NCBI GenBank assembly: GCA_002472565.1
Contig: DKSK01000029.1
Coordinates: forward strand, 1 to 58,147
Source: Bacteroidales bacterium UBA7258
Lineage (GTDB): Bacteria; Bacteroidota; Bacteroidia; Bacteroidales; UBA932
DNA length: 58,147 nt
Reading direction: 5' to 3'
Of the stretch, positions 35,790 through 44,306 are shown one piece after another. The translations under genes and the position numbers were made by a program. Under the pieces are notes generated by a model, which ran no database searches, was not told the DNA's origin, and saw nothing but the letters and a program-made list of their open reading frames with translations. Position 1 is the first letter of the stretch; each line of letters begins with the position of its first letter.

Positions 35790-36713
35790 CTATTCCTGGG
35801 ATCCTCCCTCCAGGTCGAGAATCTCGTTCGTAATCTTGGCCTGGCGGCCTTCGTTATACTCGAGAGTAAGGTCGGAAAGGAGGTCGTTTCCGTTGTCCGT
35901 GGCGGCCTGCATGGCGACTGTCCTCGCGGCATGTTCGGCGGCCGCGCTGTCCAGCAGAACAGTGTAGACCTTCAAGAGGAGGGAGGTCGGAAGCAGCCTC
36001 TCTACCATGGAGGCGGAATCCGGTTCGATGATGTAGTCGGAATTCCCGGAAGCCTCCGCGGCCGGAGACGCGGCCGGAGCGGCGGCTCCGGCGAGGTGAA
36101 TCGTGCCGATTTCGGACTTTGTCACGGAATCAAGCTGAAGCGGCAGATAGGTCTCGCGGACCGTCGGCTGGGAAGAGTTGGACTTGTAATGGTTCCAGAT
36201 TATCTCCACCTTGTCGAAACGGCCGGAGACATAGCCGTCCATAAGCTCACGGCCTATCGCGGCGGCCCCGCCATAGGAAGGCCTGGCGGAAAGGGAGGTA
36301 TAGTCGGAAGGACTCTGATAACCAGCTCTGCGCATGGCATCGGCCATTCTGCGCCCGACGGAATAGACCGTAACCTCGGCTCCGGCCTTGCGGTAAGCCT
36401 CGATGACGGAAAGCGTCTCCTTGACTGCGTTGGAATTGAAGGCTCCGCACAGAGACGAATTGGAGGCGAAGGCGACAATGGCGACCCTTTTCACCTCGTC
36501 CCTGCTCTTGAGGAAATCGCTCTCCACCCCGGAAGCCCCGCTCAGCAGATGGAGCAGTATTCCATGGAGCTTCTCCTCGTAAGGCACCATGTTGCCGATG
36601 GCTGCCTGGGCCTTGTGGAGTTTGGCCGACGCCACCATCTTCATGGCCGAAGTTACCTTCAGCGTACTGTTGACGGAGGCGATCCTGCCTTTTATTTCCT
36701 TCAGTGAAGCCAT
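35790..36713 (-). CDS. atpG: ATP synthase F1 gamma subunit
   Basis: A 307-residue central-stalk subunit, recognisable from SLKEIKGRIASVNSTLKVTSAMKMV at the N-terminus and the C-terminal helix ending in YNEGRQAKITNEILDLEGG. It couples proton flow to catalysis by rotating inside the alpha3beta3 ring. Residues about 207-225 are an Ala/Pro-rich insertion (AGAAAPAASPAAEAS) not usual in gamma subunits. It is the last gene of the operon, one base after atpA, and is followed by the operon terminator. Confidence 0.96.
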   Translation of the reverse strand: MASLKEIKGRIASVNSTLKVTSAMKMVASAKLHKAQAAIGNMVPYEEKLHGILLHLLSGASGVESDFLKSRDEVKRVAIVAFASNSSLCGAFNSNAVKETLSVIEAYRKAGAEVTVYSVGRRMADAMRRAGYQSPSDYTSLSARPSYGGAAAIGRELMDGYVSGRFDKVEIIWNHYKSNSSQPTVRETYLPLQLDSVTKSEIGTIHLAGAAAPAASPAAEASGNSDYIIEPDSASMVERLLPTSLLLKVYTVLLDSAAAEHAARTVAMQAATDNGNDLLSDLTLEYNEGRQAKITNEILDLEGGSQE

Positions 36714-36714
36714 T

Positions 36715-38346
36715 TTACTTTGCCGCTTCCGCCGTCTCCGCCTGCATCTCTTCCTTCTCCTTTACGAAGTGGAGAGCCACGGTGGCGGCCTCTTTTTCTA
36801 TTATCTGCTGGATTTCATCGGTAATCTTGCCGGAAGCCAGGATGTCCAGCACATCCTGCTGATGGGACGCACGCATATTGTTAAGGAACTCGTCCTGGAA
36901 CTCGCGCACCTTCTCGACCGGGATGTCCTTCATGAGGGCATGGGTTCCGCAGTAGAGAATGGCAATCTGCTCACCCACCGGCATAGGGCTGTACTGAGCC
37001 TGGATGAGAAGCTGATTGTTCTTGCGGCCCTTGTCGATGGTCATGGCCGTAACCTTGTCCATGTCGGAGGAGAACTTCGAGAAGGCCTCGAGTTCACCGT
37101 ACTGGGCCTGGTCGATTTTCAGCGTACCGGCCACCTTCTTCATGGACTTTATCTGGGCTGCGCCGCCGACACGGGAAACCGAGATTCCGACGTTGATGGC
37201 TGGACGGAAGCCCTGGTTGAAGAGGCTGGTCTCAAGGTAAATCTGGCCGTCGGTGATGGAAATCACATTGGTCGGGATATAGGCTGAAACGTCGCCGGCC
37301 TGGGTCTCGATGATAGGCAGCGCCGTGAGAGAACCTCCGGCCTTGACCTTTCCCTTCATCGACTCTGGGAGGTCGTTCATCGTCTCGGCGACATCCTGCT
37401 GGTCAATTATCTTCGCCGCCCTTTCAAGAAGGCGGGAGTGGAGATAGAAGACATCGCCCGGGTAGGCCTCGCGTCCGGAAGGACGGCGGAGAATCAAGGA
37501 GACCTCGCGGTAGGCCACGGCCTGCTTGGAGAGGTCGTCGTAGACAACGAGGGCGTCGCGCCCGGTGTCGCGGAAATACTCGCCTACGGCGGCTCCTGCG
37601 AAAGGAGCGTAGTACTGGAGGGCGGCCGGATCGGCTGCCGTTGCGGAAACCACGATGGTGTAGTCCATGGCCCCCTTGGCGCGGAGAGTCTCCACGATGT
37701 TGGCCACAGTGGACGCCTTCTGGCCCACGGCCACGTAGATGCAGTAGACCGGCTTGCCTTTCAGGAACTCGCTGCGCTGGTTGATGATGGTATCGATTGC
37801 GATGGCGGTCTTTCCGGTCTGGCGGTCGCCGATGATAAGCTCACGCTGGCCGCGGCCGATAGGAATCATCGCATCGATGCTCTTGATGCCGGTCTGGAGA
37901 GGCTGGTTCACTGGCTGGCGGAAGATGACGCCCGGAGCCTTGCGCTCCAGAGGCATCTCCGTGAGTTCGCCTCCGATGGCTCCGAGGCCGTCAAGCGGAT
38001 TTCCCAGAGGGTCGACTACGCGGCCGAGCAAGGCCTCGCTCACTCCTATGGAAGCTATCTTGCCGGTCCTCTTCACGCCCATGCCCTCCTTTACCTCATC
38101 GGTAGGTCCGAGCAGGACGGCTCCGACATTGTCCTCTTCAAGGTTCATGACCACGCCGACAACTCCGGAATCAAACTGGAGCAGTTCGCCCGCCTCGGCG
38201 TTTACCAGGCCGTAAATCCTGGCCACGCCGTCACTTACCTGAAGTACGGTTCCTATTTCCTCATATTTCGCCTCGAGGTCGATGGACTTCAGCTGGCTGA
38301 GCAGCACGTCCGAGATCTCGCTCGGCTTTATCTGAAATTGCGCCAT
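36715..38346 (-). CDS. atpA: ATP synthase F1 alpha subunit
   Basis: A 543-residue non-catalytic nucleotide-binding subunit. Visible features are IKPSEISDVLLSQL, Walker A GDRQTGKTAIAID, and the SVSRVGGAAQIKSM segment containing the arginine finger. At 543 residues it is longer than the E. coli protein (513). It begins 31 bases after atpH and ends one base before atpG. Confidence 0.97.
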   Translation of the reverse strand: MAQFQIKPSEISDVLLSQLKSIDLEAKYEEIGTVLQVSDGVARIYGLVNAEAGELLQFDSGVVGVVMNLEEDNVGAVLLGPTDEVKEGMGVKRTGKIASIGVSEALLGRVVDPLGNPLDGLGAIGGELTEMPLERKAPGVIFRQPVNQPLQTGIKSIDAMIPIGRGQRELIIGDRQTGKTAIAIDTIINQRSEFLKGKPVYCIYVAVGQKASTVANIVETLRAKGAMDYTIVVSATAADPAALQYYAPFAGAAVGEYFRDTGRDALVVYDDLSKQAVAYREVSLILRRPSGREAYPGDVFYLHSRLLERAAKIIDQQDVAETMNDLPESMKGKVKAGGSLTALPIIETQAGDVSAYIPTNVISITDGQIYLETSLFNQGFRPAINVGISVSRVGGAAQIKSMKKVAGTLKIDQAQYGELEAFSKFSSDMDKVTAMTIDKGRKNNQLLIQAQYSPMPVGEQIAILYCGTHALMKDIPVEKVREFQDEFLNNMRASHQQDVLDILASGKITDEIQQIIEKEAATVALHFVKEKEEMQAETAEAAK

Positions 38347-38377
38347 AAATTCTTATTCATGAGGGTAAGCCAAAGGC

Positions 38378-38932
38378 CTACACTATTCTTCTGTTCTTCT
38401 CGATAAACTGCTGACGCAGAGTCTCAATCTGTCTCGCGACACTTGCGTCAACTCTGGTCCCGCCAAGAGAGAATACGAAGCCGCCGATAATCGACGGGTC
38501 GATTTTCTCTTCAATCACCACGTCAAAGCCCGTCTCGCGGGAGAAGACGTTCTTGAGCTTCTCCGAAAGGCCCGGGGCGGCCGAAGCGGTGACCAGACGG
38601 CCGAACCTGACCTTTTTAGAAAGATAATACTTGTCTACGAAGGAATGCAGGATGAAACGCAGCTCGGGAACCCTGCGGTTCCTCAGAACCAGGGCCAGGA
38701 AGGTTTCGAGCTTCGGCTCCATGGCCTCGTCTCCGAGGGCGGCTTTCAGAAGGCTGAGCTTCTGCCCGCACGTCATGTCCTCAGGGTCATCCAACACTCT
38801 GCGGAACTTGGGGATCTCGTCCAAGGCACGTTCGATGGTCTCGGCCTGGGCGCATACCTTTCCCCCGTCGTCATCCGTGACGAATTTCAGCAGCGCCTTG
38901 GCGTACCTTGATGCTATGAGCCCTCCGTCCAT
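38378..38932 (-). CDS. atpH: ATP synthase F1 delta subunit
   Basis: A 184-residue subunit linking the peripheral stalk to the top of F1. It begins GGLIASRYAKALLKF, the typical start of delta, and ends with the conserved IIGGFVFSLGGTRVDASVARQIETL. Its start codon shares a base with the atpF stop codon. Confidence 0.95.
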   Translation of the reverse strand: MDGGLIASRYAKALLKFVTDDDGGKVCAQAETIERALDEIPKFRRVLDDPEDMTCGQKLSLLKAALGDEAMEPKLETFLALVLRNRRVPELRFILHSFVDKYYLSKKVRFGRLVTASAAPGLSEKLKNVFSRETGFDVVIEEKIDPSIIGGFVFSLGGTRVDASVARQIETLRQQFIEKNRRIV

Positions 38933-39453
38933 CAGTTGGTCTCCGTCTTATGCTGATTTCCCGAGGCGGACATCTCGTCCACCAGCCTGTTGAGATAATC
39001 AGCCTGGGCCTCGTCGGAAGAAAGGTCCTTGCGGACTATCTTCTCGGCCACCTTGACTGAAAGCAGGGCGACCTCCTTGCGGACCTCGCGGATGGCGCTC
39101 TCCTTTTCGGCGGCGATTTCCGTCTTGGCCTTGGCGAGGATATTGTCGGCCTCGTCCCGGGCGGCAGTCTTGGCCTGGTCGATTATCTGCCTGCGCTCTT
39201 CCGCGGCCTCCTTGAGGATGCGGCTCTGCTCAAGCTTGGTGTCGGCAATCAGCTTTTCCTGTTCCTTCGCCAGATTTTTCATCCTGTCCTCAGCCTCGCG
39301 GGCCTGTTTCAGCGACTCGTCAATCCGCTTCGTCCTTTTCTCGACGGAGTCTGTGATGACGGGGAAGCCGAACTTCACCACGATGAAGAGGATGACCAGG
39401 AATATGAGGGTCATCCATATCAGGAGACCGCTATCCGGCGTAATAAGGTTCAT
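38932..39453 (-). CDS. atpF: ATP synthase Fo subunit b
   Basis: A 173-residue peripheral-stalk protein. One N-terminal membrane helix (LLIWMTLIFLVILFIVVKF) is followed by a long charged coiled coil (KQAREAEDRMKNLAKEQEKL onward). It starts 10 bases after atpE. Confidence 0.95.
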   Translation of the reverse strand: MNLITPDSGLLIWMTLIFLVILFIVVKFGFPVITDSVEKRTKRIDESLKQAREAEDRMKNLAKEQEKLIADTKLEQSRILKEAAEERRQIIDQAKTAARDEADNILAKAKTEIAAEKESAIREVRKEVALLSVKVAEKIVRKDLSSDEAQADYLNRLVDEMSASGNQHKTETN

Positions 39454-39463
39454 TGTTCCGCGC

Positions 39464-39718
39464 TTACATTACGATTGCGAGGAGGCAGACGATGATCGCA
39501 AGAAGGGCCGCGCCCTCGATCATACCGGCTACCACTATCATGCTGGAACGGATGTTTCCGGAAGCCTCCGGCTGACGGGCTATAGACTCCGTGGCAGAAG
39601 CTCCGATTTTACCGATTCCGAATCCGGCTCCGAAAGCCGCAATGCCGGCGCCAATAGCTCCACCTAACTTTCCGAGAACTGCGCCTGCAGCCGCCTGAAG
39701 TAAAACTGTGAGTATCAT
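39464..39718 (-). CDS. atpE: ATP synthase Fo subunit c
   Basis: An 84-residue hairpin of two membrane helices joined by a polar loop (ARQPE). The ion-carrying Glu is at position 68 (AGMIEGAALL). The residues after it are Gly-Ala-Ala, not Ser-Thr, so the sodium-binding ligands are missing and proton coupling is expected. It lies between atpB and atpF, with a 40-base gap after atpB. Confidence 0.97.
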   Translation of the reverse strand: MILTVLLQAAAGAVLGKLGGAIGAGIAAFGAGFGIGKIGASATESIARQPEASGNIRSSMIVVAGMIEGAALLAIIVCLLAIVM

Positions 39719-39758
39719 AATTCTTTATTTTTAGTTTGTTTATTGTTTGATTGTCAAT

Positions 39759-40871
39759 TTATTTTTCACGCGCCAGACCGATGTAGATGCAGGAAAGAAT
39801 CGTGAACACATAGGCCTGGATGAAGGAGATGAGGATTTCCAGCAAATCCAGGAAAATGCCGAAAAATACCGAAATTACCGTCATCGTCCCGAATAAGACC
39901 TTCCCGACCTCCCACATGATGAAAATCAGGCTCACGATGGCTATGGTCTGGATATGGCCGGCCATCATGTTGGCGAAGAGTCGTATGGTCAGGGAGAGAG
40001 GTCTCATGAAGGCCGAGAACACCTCGATTATGGCCATGATAGGCTTCATGACCACCGGCACGTCCGGATTGAAGATATCCTTGAAATAGTGTTTCGTCCC
40101 GTTCAGGTTCGAGATGAAGAAGGTGAAGAGGGCCAGCACCAGGGTCACCGCGATGTTTCCGGTGAGATTGGAGCCTCCCGGGAAGAACGGTATGATTCCC
40201 ACGAAATTGTTGAAGAGTATGAAGAGGAAGGCCAGGCAGAGATAAGGGCTGAACTTCTTGTAATCGGGCCCTATGTTTTCTCTGGCCATGTCATGGACCA
40301 TCATTATGATGGGTTCCATGAGAGCGGCGACGCCCGTAGGAGCCTCGTTGAGAGGGTCATGCCTGCGGTACCATGAAGCCGTCGCGAGGATAATCCAGAG
40401 CAGGAAGAAGGTGCTTATCAGAAGGGCCAGGACATTCCTCGTCACGGAGAAGTCCCAGGGCCTCTGCAACCCTTCCGGAGTCACCTCCATGAGGTGGCCT
40501 TCATGGGGAGTGCCGCTCTCTGCCAGCCGGAAGACCGTGCCCTTATCGGAGACGAAACTTCCCTTCTCCTCCATGGACTCGAGCATCCTTCTTGAACCGA
40601 AGGTCTCGAAGCCGGCATTCTTGGAGATGACCATGCATGGAAGATATATGACCGCCTCTGTGGTCTTGTGTCTGCCGTGCCAGGTGAAGATGTGCCATTC
40701 GTAGGCGTCTTCGATATGGGAGAAGATGATATTCCCCATATCGATTTCCGAAGTTTTCTGTGACGCTTCCTGTGGCGCATCTTGCGGCACCTCCTGCGGC
40801 GCTTCCTGCGCTGCGGCCGTGAATCCCAGGCAGAGGGCCGCAAGAACCGATGTTAGTCTCAGTTTTCTCAT
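39759..40871 (-). CDS. atpB: ATP synthase Fo subunit a
   Basis: A 370-residue membrane stator subunit. A cleavable signal peptide and a Q/E/A/P repeat tract (QEAPQEVPQDAPQEASQ, about 22-38) precede a periplasmic domain. This N-terminal extension is usual in Bacteroidetes AtpB. The membrane helices include PLSLTIRLFANMMAGH with the essential Arg of the proton channel. Its start overlaps atpC by 4 bases. Confidence 0.96.
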   Translation of the reverse strand: MRKLRLTSVLAALCLGFTAAAQEAPQEVPQDAPQEASQKTSEIDMGNIIFSHIEDAYEWHIFTWHGRHKTTEAVIYLPCMVISKNAGFETFGSRRMLESMEEKGSFVSDKGTVFRLAESGTPHEGHLMEVTPEGLQRPWDFSVTRNVLALLISTFFLLWIILATASWYRRHDPLNEAPTGVAALMEPIIMMVHDMARENIGPDYKKFSPYLCLAFLFILFNNFVGIIPFFPGGSNLTGNIAVTLVLALFTFFISNLNGTKHYFKDIFNPDVPVVMKPIMAIIEVFSAFMRPLSLTIRLFANMMAGHIQTIAIVSLIFIMWEVGKVLFGTMTVISVFFGIFLDLLEILISFIQAYVFTILSCIYIGLAREK

Positions 40872-41125
40872 TCCTCAGCTCCCTCGACACAAATCGTGAC
40901 ATAATTGTCCCGGACTTCGACGAAGCCGGACTTTATCGCCAACTTCTTTTCCTCGCCGGGAAGCCCGTAGCAGATCACTCCGGCGTCAAGGGCCGTGATG
41001 AGAGGCGCATGGTCTTTGAGGACCTCGAAGTTTCCGGCAATGCCGGGCATGGTCACAAAGCCCACCTTTTCGCTTACCAGCGTCTTCTCAGGAGAAATTA
41101 TGTCAAGTTGGATTGATGCTTCCAT
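40868..41125 (-). CDS. atpC: ATP synthase F1 epsilon subunit, short form
   Basis: An 85-residue protein with only the N-terminal beta-sandwich (LDIISPEKTLVSEKVGFVTMPG...IKSGFVEVRDNYVTICVE). The C-terminal helical hairpin, which acts as an inhibitory element elsewhere, is absent, as is common in Bacteroidetes. It lies 18 bases after atpD and overlaps atpB by 4 bases. Confidence 0.94.
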   Translation of the reverse strand: MEASIQLDIISPEKTLVSEKVGFVTMPGIAGNFEVLKDHAPLITALDAGVICYGLPGEEKKLAIKSGFVEVRDNYVTICVEGAEE

Positions 41126-41143
41126 TACGATGCCCCCGCAAAG

Positions 41144-42661
41144 CTATTCTTTCGCCTGGGCGAGAATCTTCTCTCCCTTCTTGATAGCGTCTTCTATGGT
41201 TCCGACATTGAGGAAGGCCTGCTCAGGCAGGTAGTCCACTTCGCCGTCCAGGATGGCCTTGAAGCCCTTGACCGTATCTTCCACGTCAACCATCACTCCA
41301 GGAACGCCGGTGAACTGTTCGGCGACGGAGAACGGCTGAGAAAGGAATCTCTGCACCCTGCGGGCGCGGTTGACGGTCAGCCTGTCCTCGTCGGAGAGTT
41401 CGTCCATTCCGAGGATGGAGATGATATCCTGAAGCTCCTGGTAACGCTCGAGTATCTGCTTTACCCTCTGGGCTGTCTCATAATGGTCCTTGCCCACGAT
41501 GTTAGGGTCGAGGATACGCGAGGTGGAAGCGAGCGGGTCGACGGCCGGATAAATTCCGAGTTCAGTGATTTTTCGGCTGAGCACCGTCGTCGCGTCCAGA
41601 TGGGTGAAAGTAGTGGCCGGGGCCGGGTCAGTGAGGTCATCCGCAGGCACGTAGACGGCCTGAACGGAAGTGATGGACCCGTTCTTGGTCGAGGTGATTC
41701 TTTCCTGCATGCGGCCCATTTCCGTAGCCAGCGTCGGCTGGTAACCCACGGCTGAAGGCATTCGTCCGAGAAGGGCGGAAACCTCGGAGCCGGCCTGGGT
41801 GAAACGGAAGATGTTGTCTATGAAGAAGAGGATATCCTTCGGGCCCGCACCGGAATTGCTGTCGCGGAAGGATTCCGCCAGCGTAAGTCCGGAAAGGGCG
41901 ACGGAAGAACGGGCTCCAGGCGGTTCATTCATCTGGCCGAAGACCATGGCGACCTGGGATTTCTCGACCTCGTCCCTGTCGACGAGGGAAAGGTCCCAGT
42001 GGCCCTCCTTCATGCTCTCGAGGAATCTGTCACCATAGCGGATGACTCCCGACTCAATCATTTCGCGCAGGAGGTCGTTGCCCTCCCTGGTGCGCTCGCC
42101 GACTCCGGCGAAAATCGAGAAGCCGTTGTGCTTCTTCGCTATGTTGTTGATAAGCTCCTTGATGAGGACGGTCTTGCCGACTCCGGCTCCGCCGAAGAGG
42201 CCGATCTTTCCTCCCTTGAGGTAAGGCTCTATGAGGTCGATGACCTTGATTCCGGTGACGAGGACTTCCTGCGAAGTCTTCAGGTCTTCAAACTTAGGAG
42301 GCTCGCGATGGATAGGAAGGGAACCCTTGCGGTCCAGTTCTCCGAGGCCGTCGATAGGGTCTCCTGTTACGTTCATCACGCGGCCCCTGATCTGGGCGCC
42401 TGTCGGCATGGTAATCGGCGAGCCGGTCGTATCGACCGCCATACCCCTCTTGAGACCGTCCGTGGAATCCATCGCGATGGTTCTCACCGTCTCTTCTCCG
42501 ATGTGCTGTTCCACTTCCAGAGTCAGGGCCTTTCCGCCGGGGCACTCCACCTTGAGAGCCTCGCTGATGCCCGGCAGATCTTTCGAGCCTTCGGCGAGGT
42601 CGAAATGCACGTCGACCACCGGCCCGATAATCTGGGAAATATGTCCTTTTATTCCTGACAT
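41144..42661 (-). CDS. atpD: ATP synthase F1 beta subunit
   Basis: A 505-residue catalytic subunit: ISQIIGPVVDVHFD at the start, Walker A GGAGVGKTVLIKEL, GERTREGNDL with the catalytic Glu region, and ALSGLTLAESFRD. It is the first gene of the D-C-B-E-F-H-A-G operon. A -7 box lies 41 bases before the start codon. Confidence 0.98.
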   Translation of the reverse strand: MSGIKGHISQIIGPVVDVHFDLAEGSKDLPGISEALKVECPGGKALTLEVEQHIGEETVRTIAMDSTDGLKRGMAVDTTGSPITMPTGAQIRGRVMNVTGDPIDGLGELDRKGSLPIHREPPKFEDLKTSQEVLVTGIKVIDLIEPYLKGGKIGLFGGAGVGKTVLIKELINNIAKKHNGFSIFAGVGERTREGNDLLREMIESGVIRYGDRFLESMKEGHWDLSLVDRDEVEKSQVAMVFGQMNEPPGARSSVALSGLTLAESFRDSNSGAGPKDILFFIDNIFRFTQAGSEVSALLGRMPSAVGYQPTLATEMGRMQERITSTKNGSITSVQAVYVPADDLTDPAPATTFTHLDATTVLSRKITELGIYPAVDPLASTSRILDPNIVGKDHYETAQRVKQILERYQELQDIISILGMDELSDEDRLTVNRARRVQRFLSQPFSVAEQFTGVPGVMVDVEDTVKGFKAILDGEVDYLPEQAFLNVGTIEDAIKKGEKILAQAKE

Positions 42662-42701
42662 TACCTTATGTTGTTCTTATAATTTTTCGCTCCGTGGCTC
42701 A

Positions 42702-42709
42702 CAAATTTA
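42702..42709 (-). promoter_or_regulatory. -7 box of the atp operon
   Basis: Minus strand TAAATTTG, 41 bases before the atpD start; no good -33 element at standard spacing. Confidence 0.6.
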
Positions 42710-42774
42710 CTGAAAATTTCGTACCAGCGGTTACGAATCTGTTGAGGTTTGGATATAAAATGTCCAAAAAGTAT

Positions 42775-42812
42775 AAAATTAAAAGGGCACGCCCGGCTGC
42801 GGACATGCCCTT
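42775..42812 (-). terminator. enolase terminator
   Basis: Minus strand AAGGGCA pairs with TGCCCTT around a GC-rich loop and is followed by TTAATTTT. It separates enolase from the atp promoter. Confidence 0.8.
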
Positions 42813-42833
42813 CTCTTACATATTTCAGGAGGC

Positions 42834-44141
42834 TTACCTGAGCTTCTTGTAGCCGTAGGATGCAGCCTCGCCGAGCTCCATCTCGATCTTCATGAGACGG
42901 TTGTACTTGCAGATACGGTCGGTGCGGCTGAGGGAGCCGGTCTTGATCTGGCCGCTGTTCGTGGCGACCGCGATGTCGGCGATTGTCGTATCCTCGGTCT
43001 CGCCGGAGCGGTGGGAGGTTACGGTCGTGTAGCCGTGGCGGTGGGCCATCTCGATGGCGTCAAGAGTCTCGGTGAGAGAACCAATCTGGTTGACCTTGAT
43101 GAGGATAGAGTTGCCGGCACCCATCTTGATACCCTTCTCGAGGTACTTGGTGTTGGTAACGAAGAGGTCGTCGCCGACGAGCTGGCACTTGGCGCCGAGA
43201 GCCTTGGTGAGCTCTACCCAGCCGTCCCAGTCCTCCTCGGAGAGACCGTCCTCGATGCTGTCGATAGGATACTTGGCTACAAGCTCCTCTAGGTACTTGA
43301 TCTGGTCGGCGCTGGAAAGCTTCTTCCCGTTAGGATCCTTAGGCATGCCGTTGGAAAGCTGCTTGTAATCATAGAAGAACTTGCCGTCCTCCTTTACGCA
43401 GAACTCAGATGCGGCGCAGTCCATGGCGATGTTGACATCCTTGCCAGGAACATAGCCGGCCTTCTCGATGGCCTCTACGATGCAGCCGAGAGCGTCATCG
43501 ATGCCGTTGAGCTTAGGAGCGAAACCACCTTCGTCGCCGACAGCGGTGGAAAGGCCGCGGCCCTTGAGCACCTTCTGGAGAGCGTGGAAGACCTCAGCAC
43601 CCATGCGGACAGCCTCGGCCTCGTTCTTCGCGCCTACCGGACGGATCATGAACTCCTGGAACGCGATAGGAGCGTCGGAATGAGCTCCGCCATTGATGAT
43701 ATTCATCATAGGAACAGGAAGGACATGGCCGTTGACGCCGCCGAGATACCTGTAAAGAGGCATTCCGAGATAGTTTGCGGCGGCCTTGGCTACAGCGAGG
43801 GAAACACCGAGAATGGCGTTTGCTCCGAGGTTGCTCTTGGTTGGAGTGCCGTCAAGCTTGATCATAGCCATATCGATGGCTCTCTGGTCGAAGGCGGACA
43901 TTCCGACAACTTCCTCGGCGATCTTGGTGTTGACGTTCTCTACAGCCTTGAGTACGCCCTTTCCACCGTAGCGCTTAGGGTCTCCGTCGCGAAGCTCGAG
44001 AGCCTCGTTCTCGCCGGTGGACGCTCCTGAAGGGACGGCGGCCACTCCGGTCGTGCCGTCATCGAGAGTAACTTCAACCTCAACTGTAGGGTTTCCTCTG
44101 GAATCGAGGATCTCCCTTCCTTGAACTTTTACGATTTCCAT
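42834..44141 (-). CDS. eno: enolase
   Basis: A 435-residue glycolytic enzyme interconverting 2-phosphoglycerate and phosphoenolpyruvate. Family signatures are REILDSRGNPTVEVEV, SGASTGENEALELRDGD, IINGGAHSD, GDEGGFAP, the SIEDGLSEEDWDGW magnesium site, LIKVNQIGSLTET, and TSHRSGETED. Full length. It is a single-gene unit between its own promoter and terminator, upstream of the atp operon. Confidence 0.99.
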   Translation of the reverse strand: MEIVKVQGREILDSRGNPTVEVEVTLDDGTTGVAAVPSGASTGENEALELRDGDPKRYGGKGVLKAVENVNTKIAEEVVGMSAFDQRAIDMAMIKLDGTPTKSNLGANAILGVSLAVAKAAANYLGMPLYRYLGGVNGHVLPVPMMNIINGGAHSDAPIAFQEFMIRPVGAKNEAEAVRMGAEVFHALQKVLKGRGLSTAVGDEGGFAPKLNGIDDALGCIVEAIEKAGYVPGKDVNIAMDCAASEFCVKEDGKFFYDYKQLSNGMPKDPNGKKLSSADQIKYLEELVAKYPIDSIEDGLSEEDWDGWVELTKALGAKCQLVGDDLFVTNTKYLEKGIKMGAGNSILIKVNQIGSLTETLDAIEMAHRHGYTTVTSHRSGETEDTTIADIAVATNSGQIKTGSLSRTDRICKYNRLMKIEMELGEAASYGYKKLR

Positions 44142-44215
44142 ATCAATAAAGAATTAAAATTGTTGTCCACGATGAAATGCCTTATAAATTCCAAGCATTC
44201 CATCAAATCCGTCCG

Positions 44216-44223
44216 CAAATTTA
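44216..44223 (-). promoter_or_regulatory. -7 box of enolase
   Basis: Minus strand TAAATTTG; TTTG at 44248-44251 is 24 bases further up, slightly too far for an ideal -33. Confidence 0.55.
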
Positions 44224-44306
44224 CAAAAAACCTGCCGATATTCCTCGCAAACCGGAATAAACCTTCCTTTTCTCCGCTATTCCGCCGCCCGGGGACGGAG
44301 AAAGGC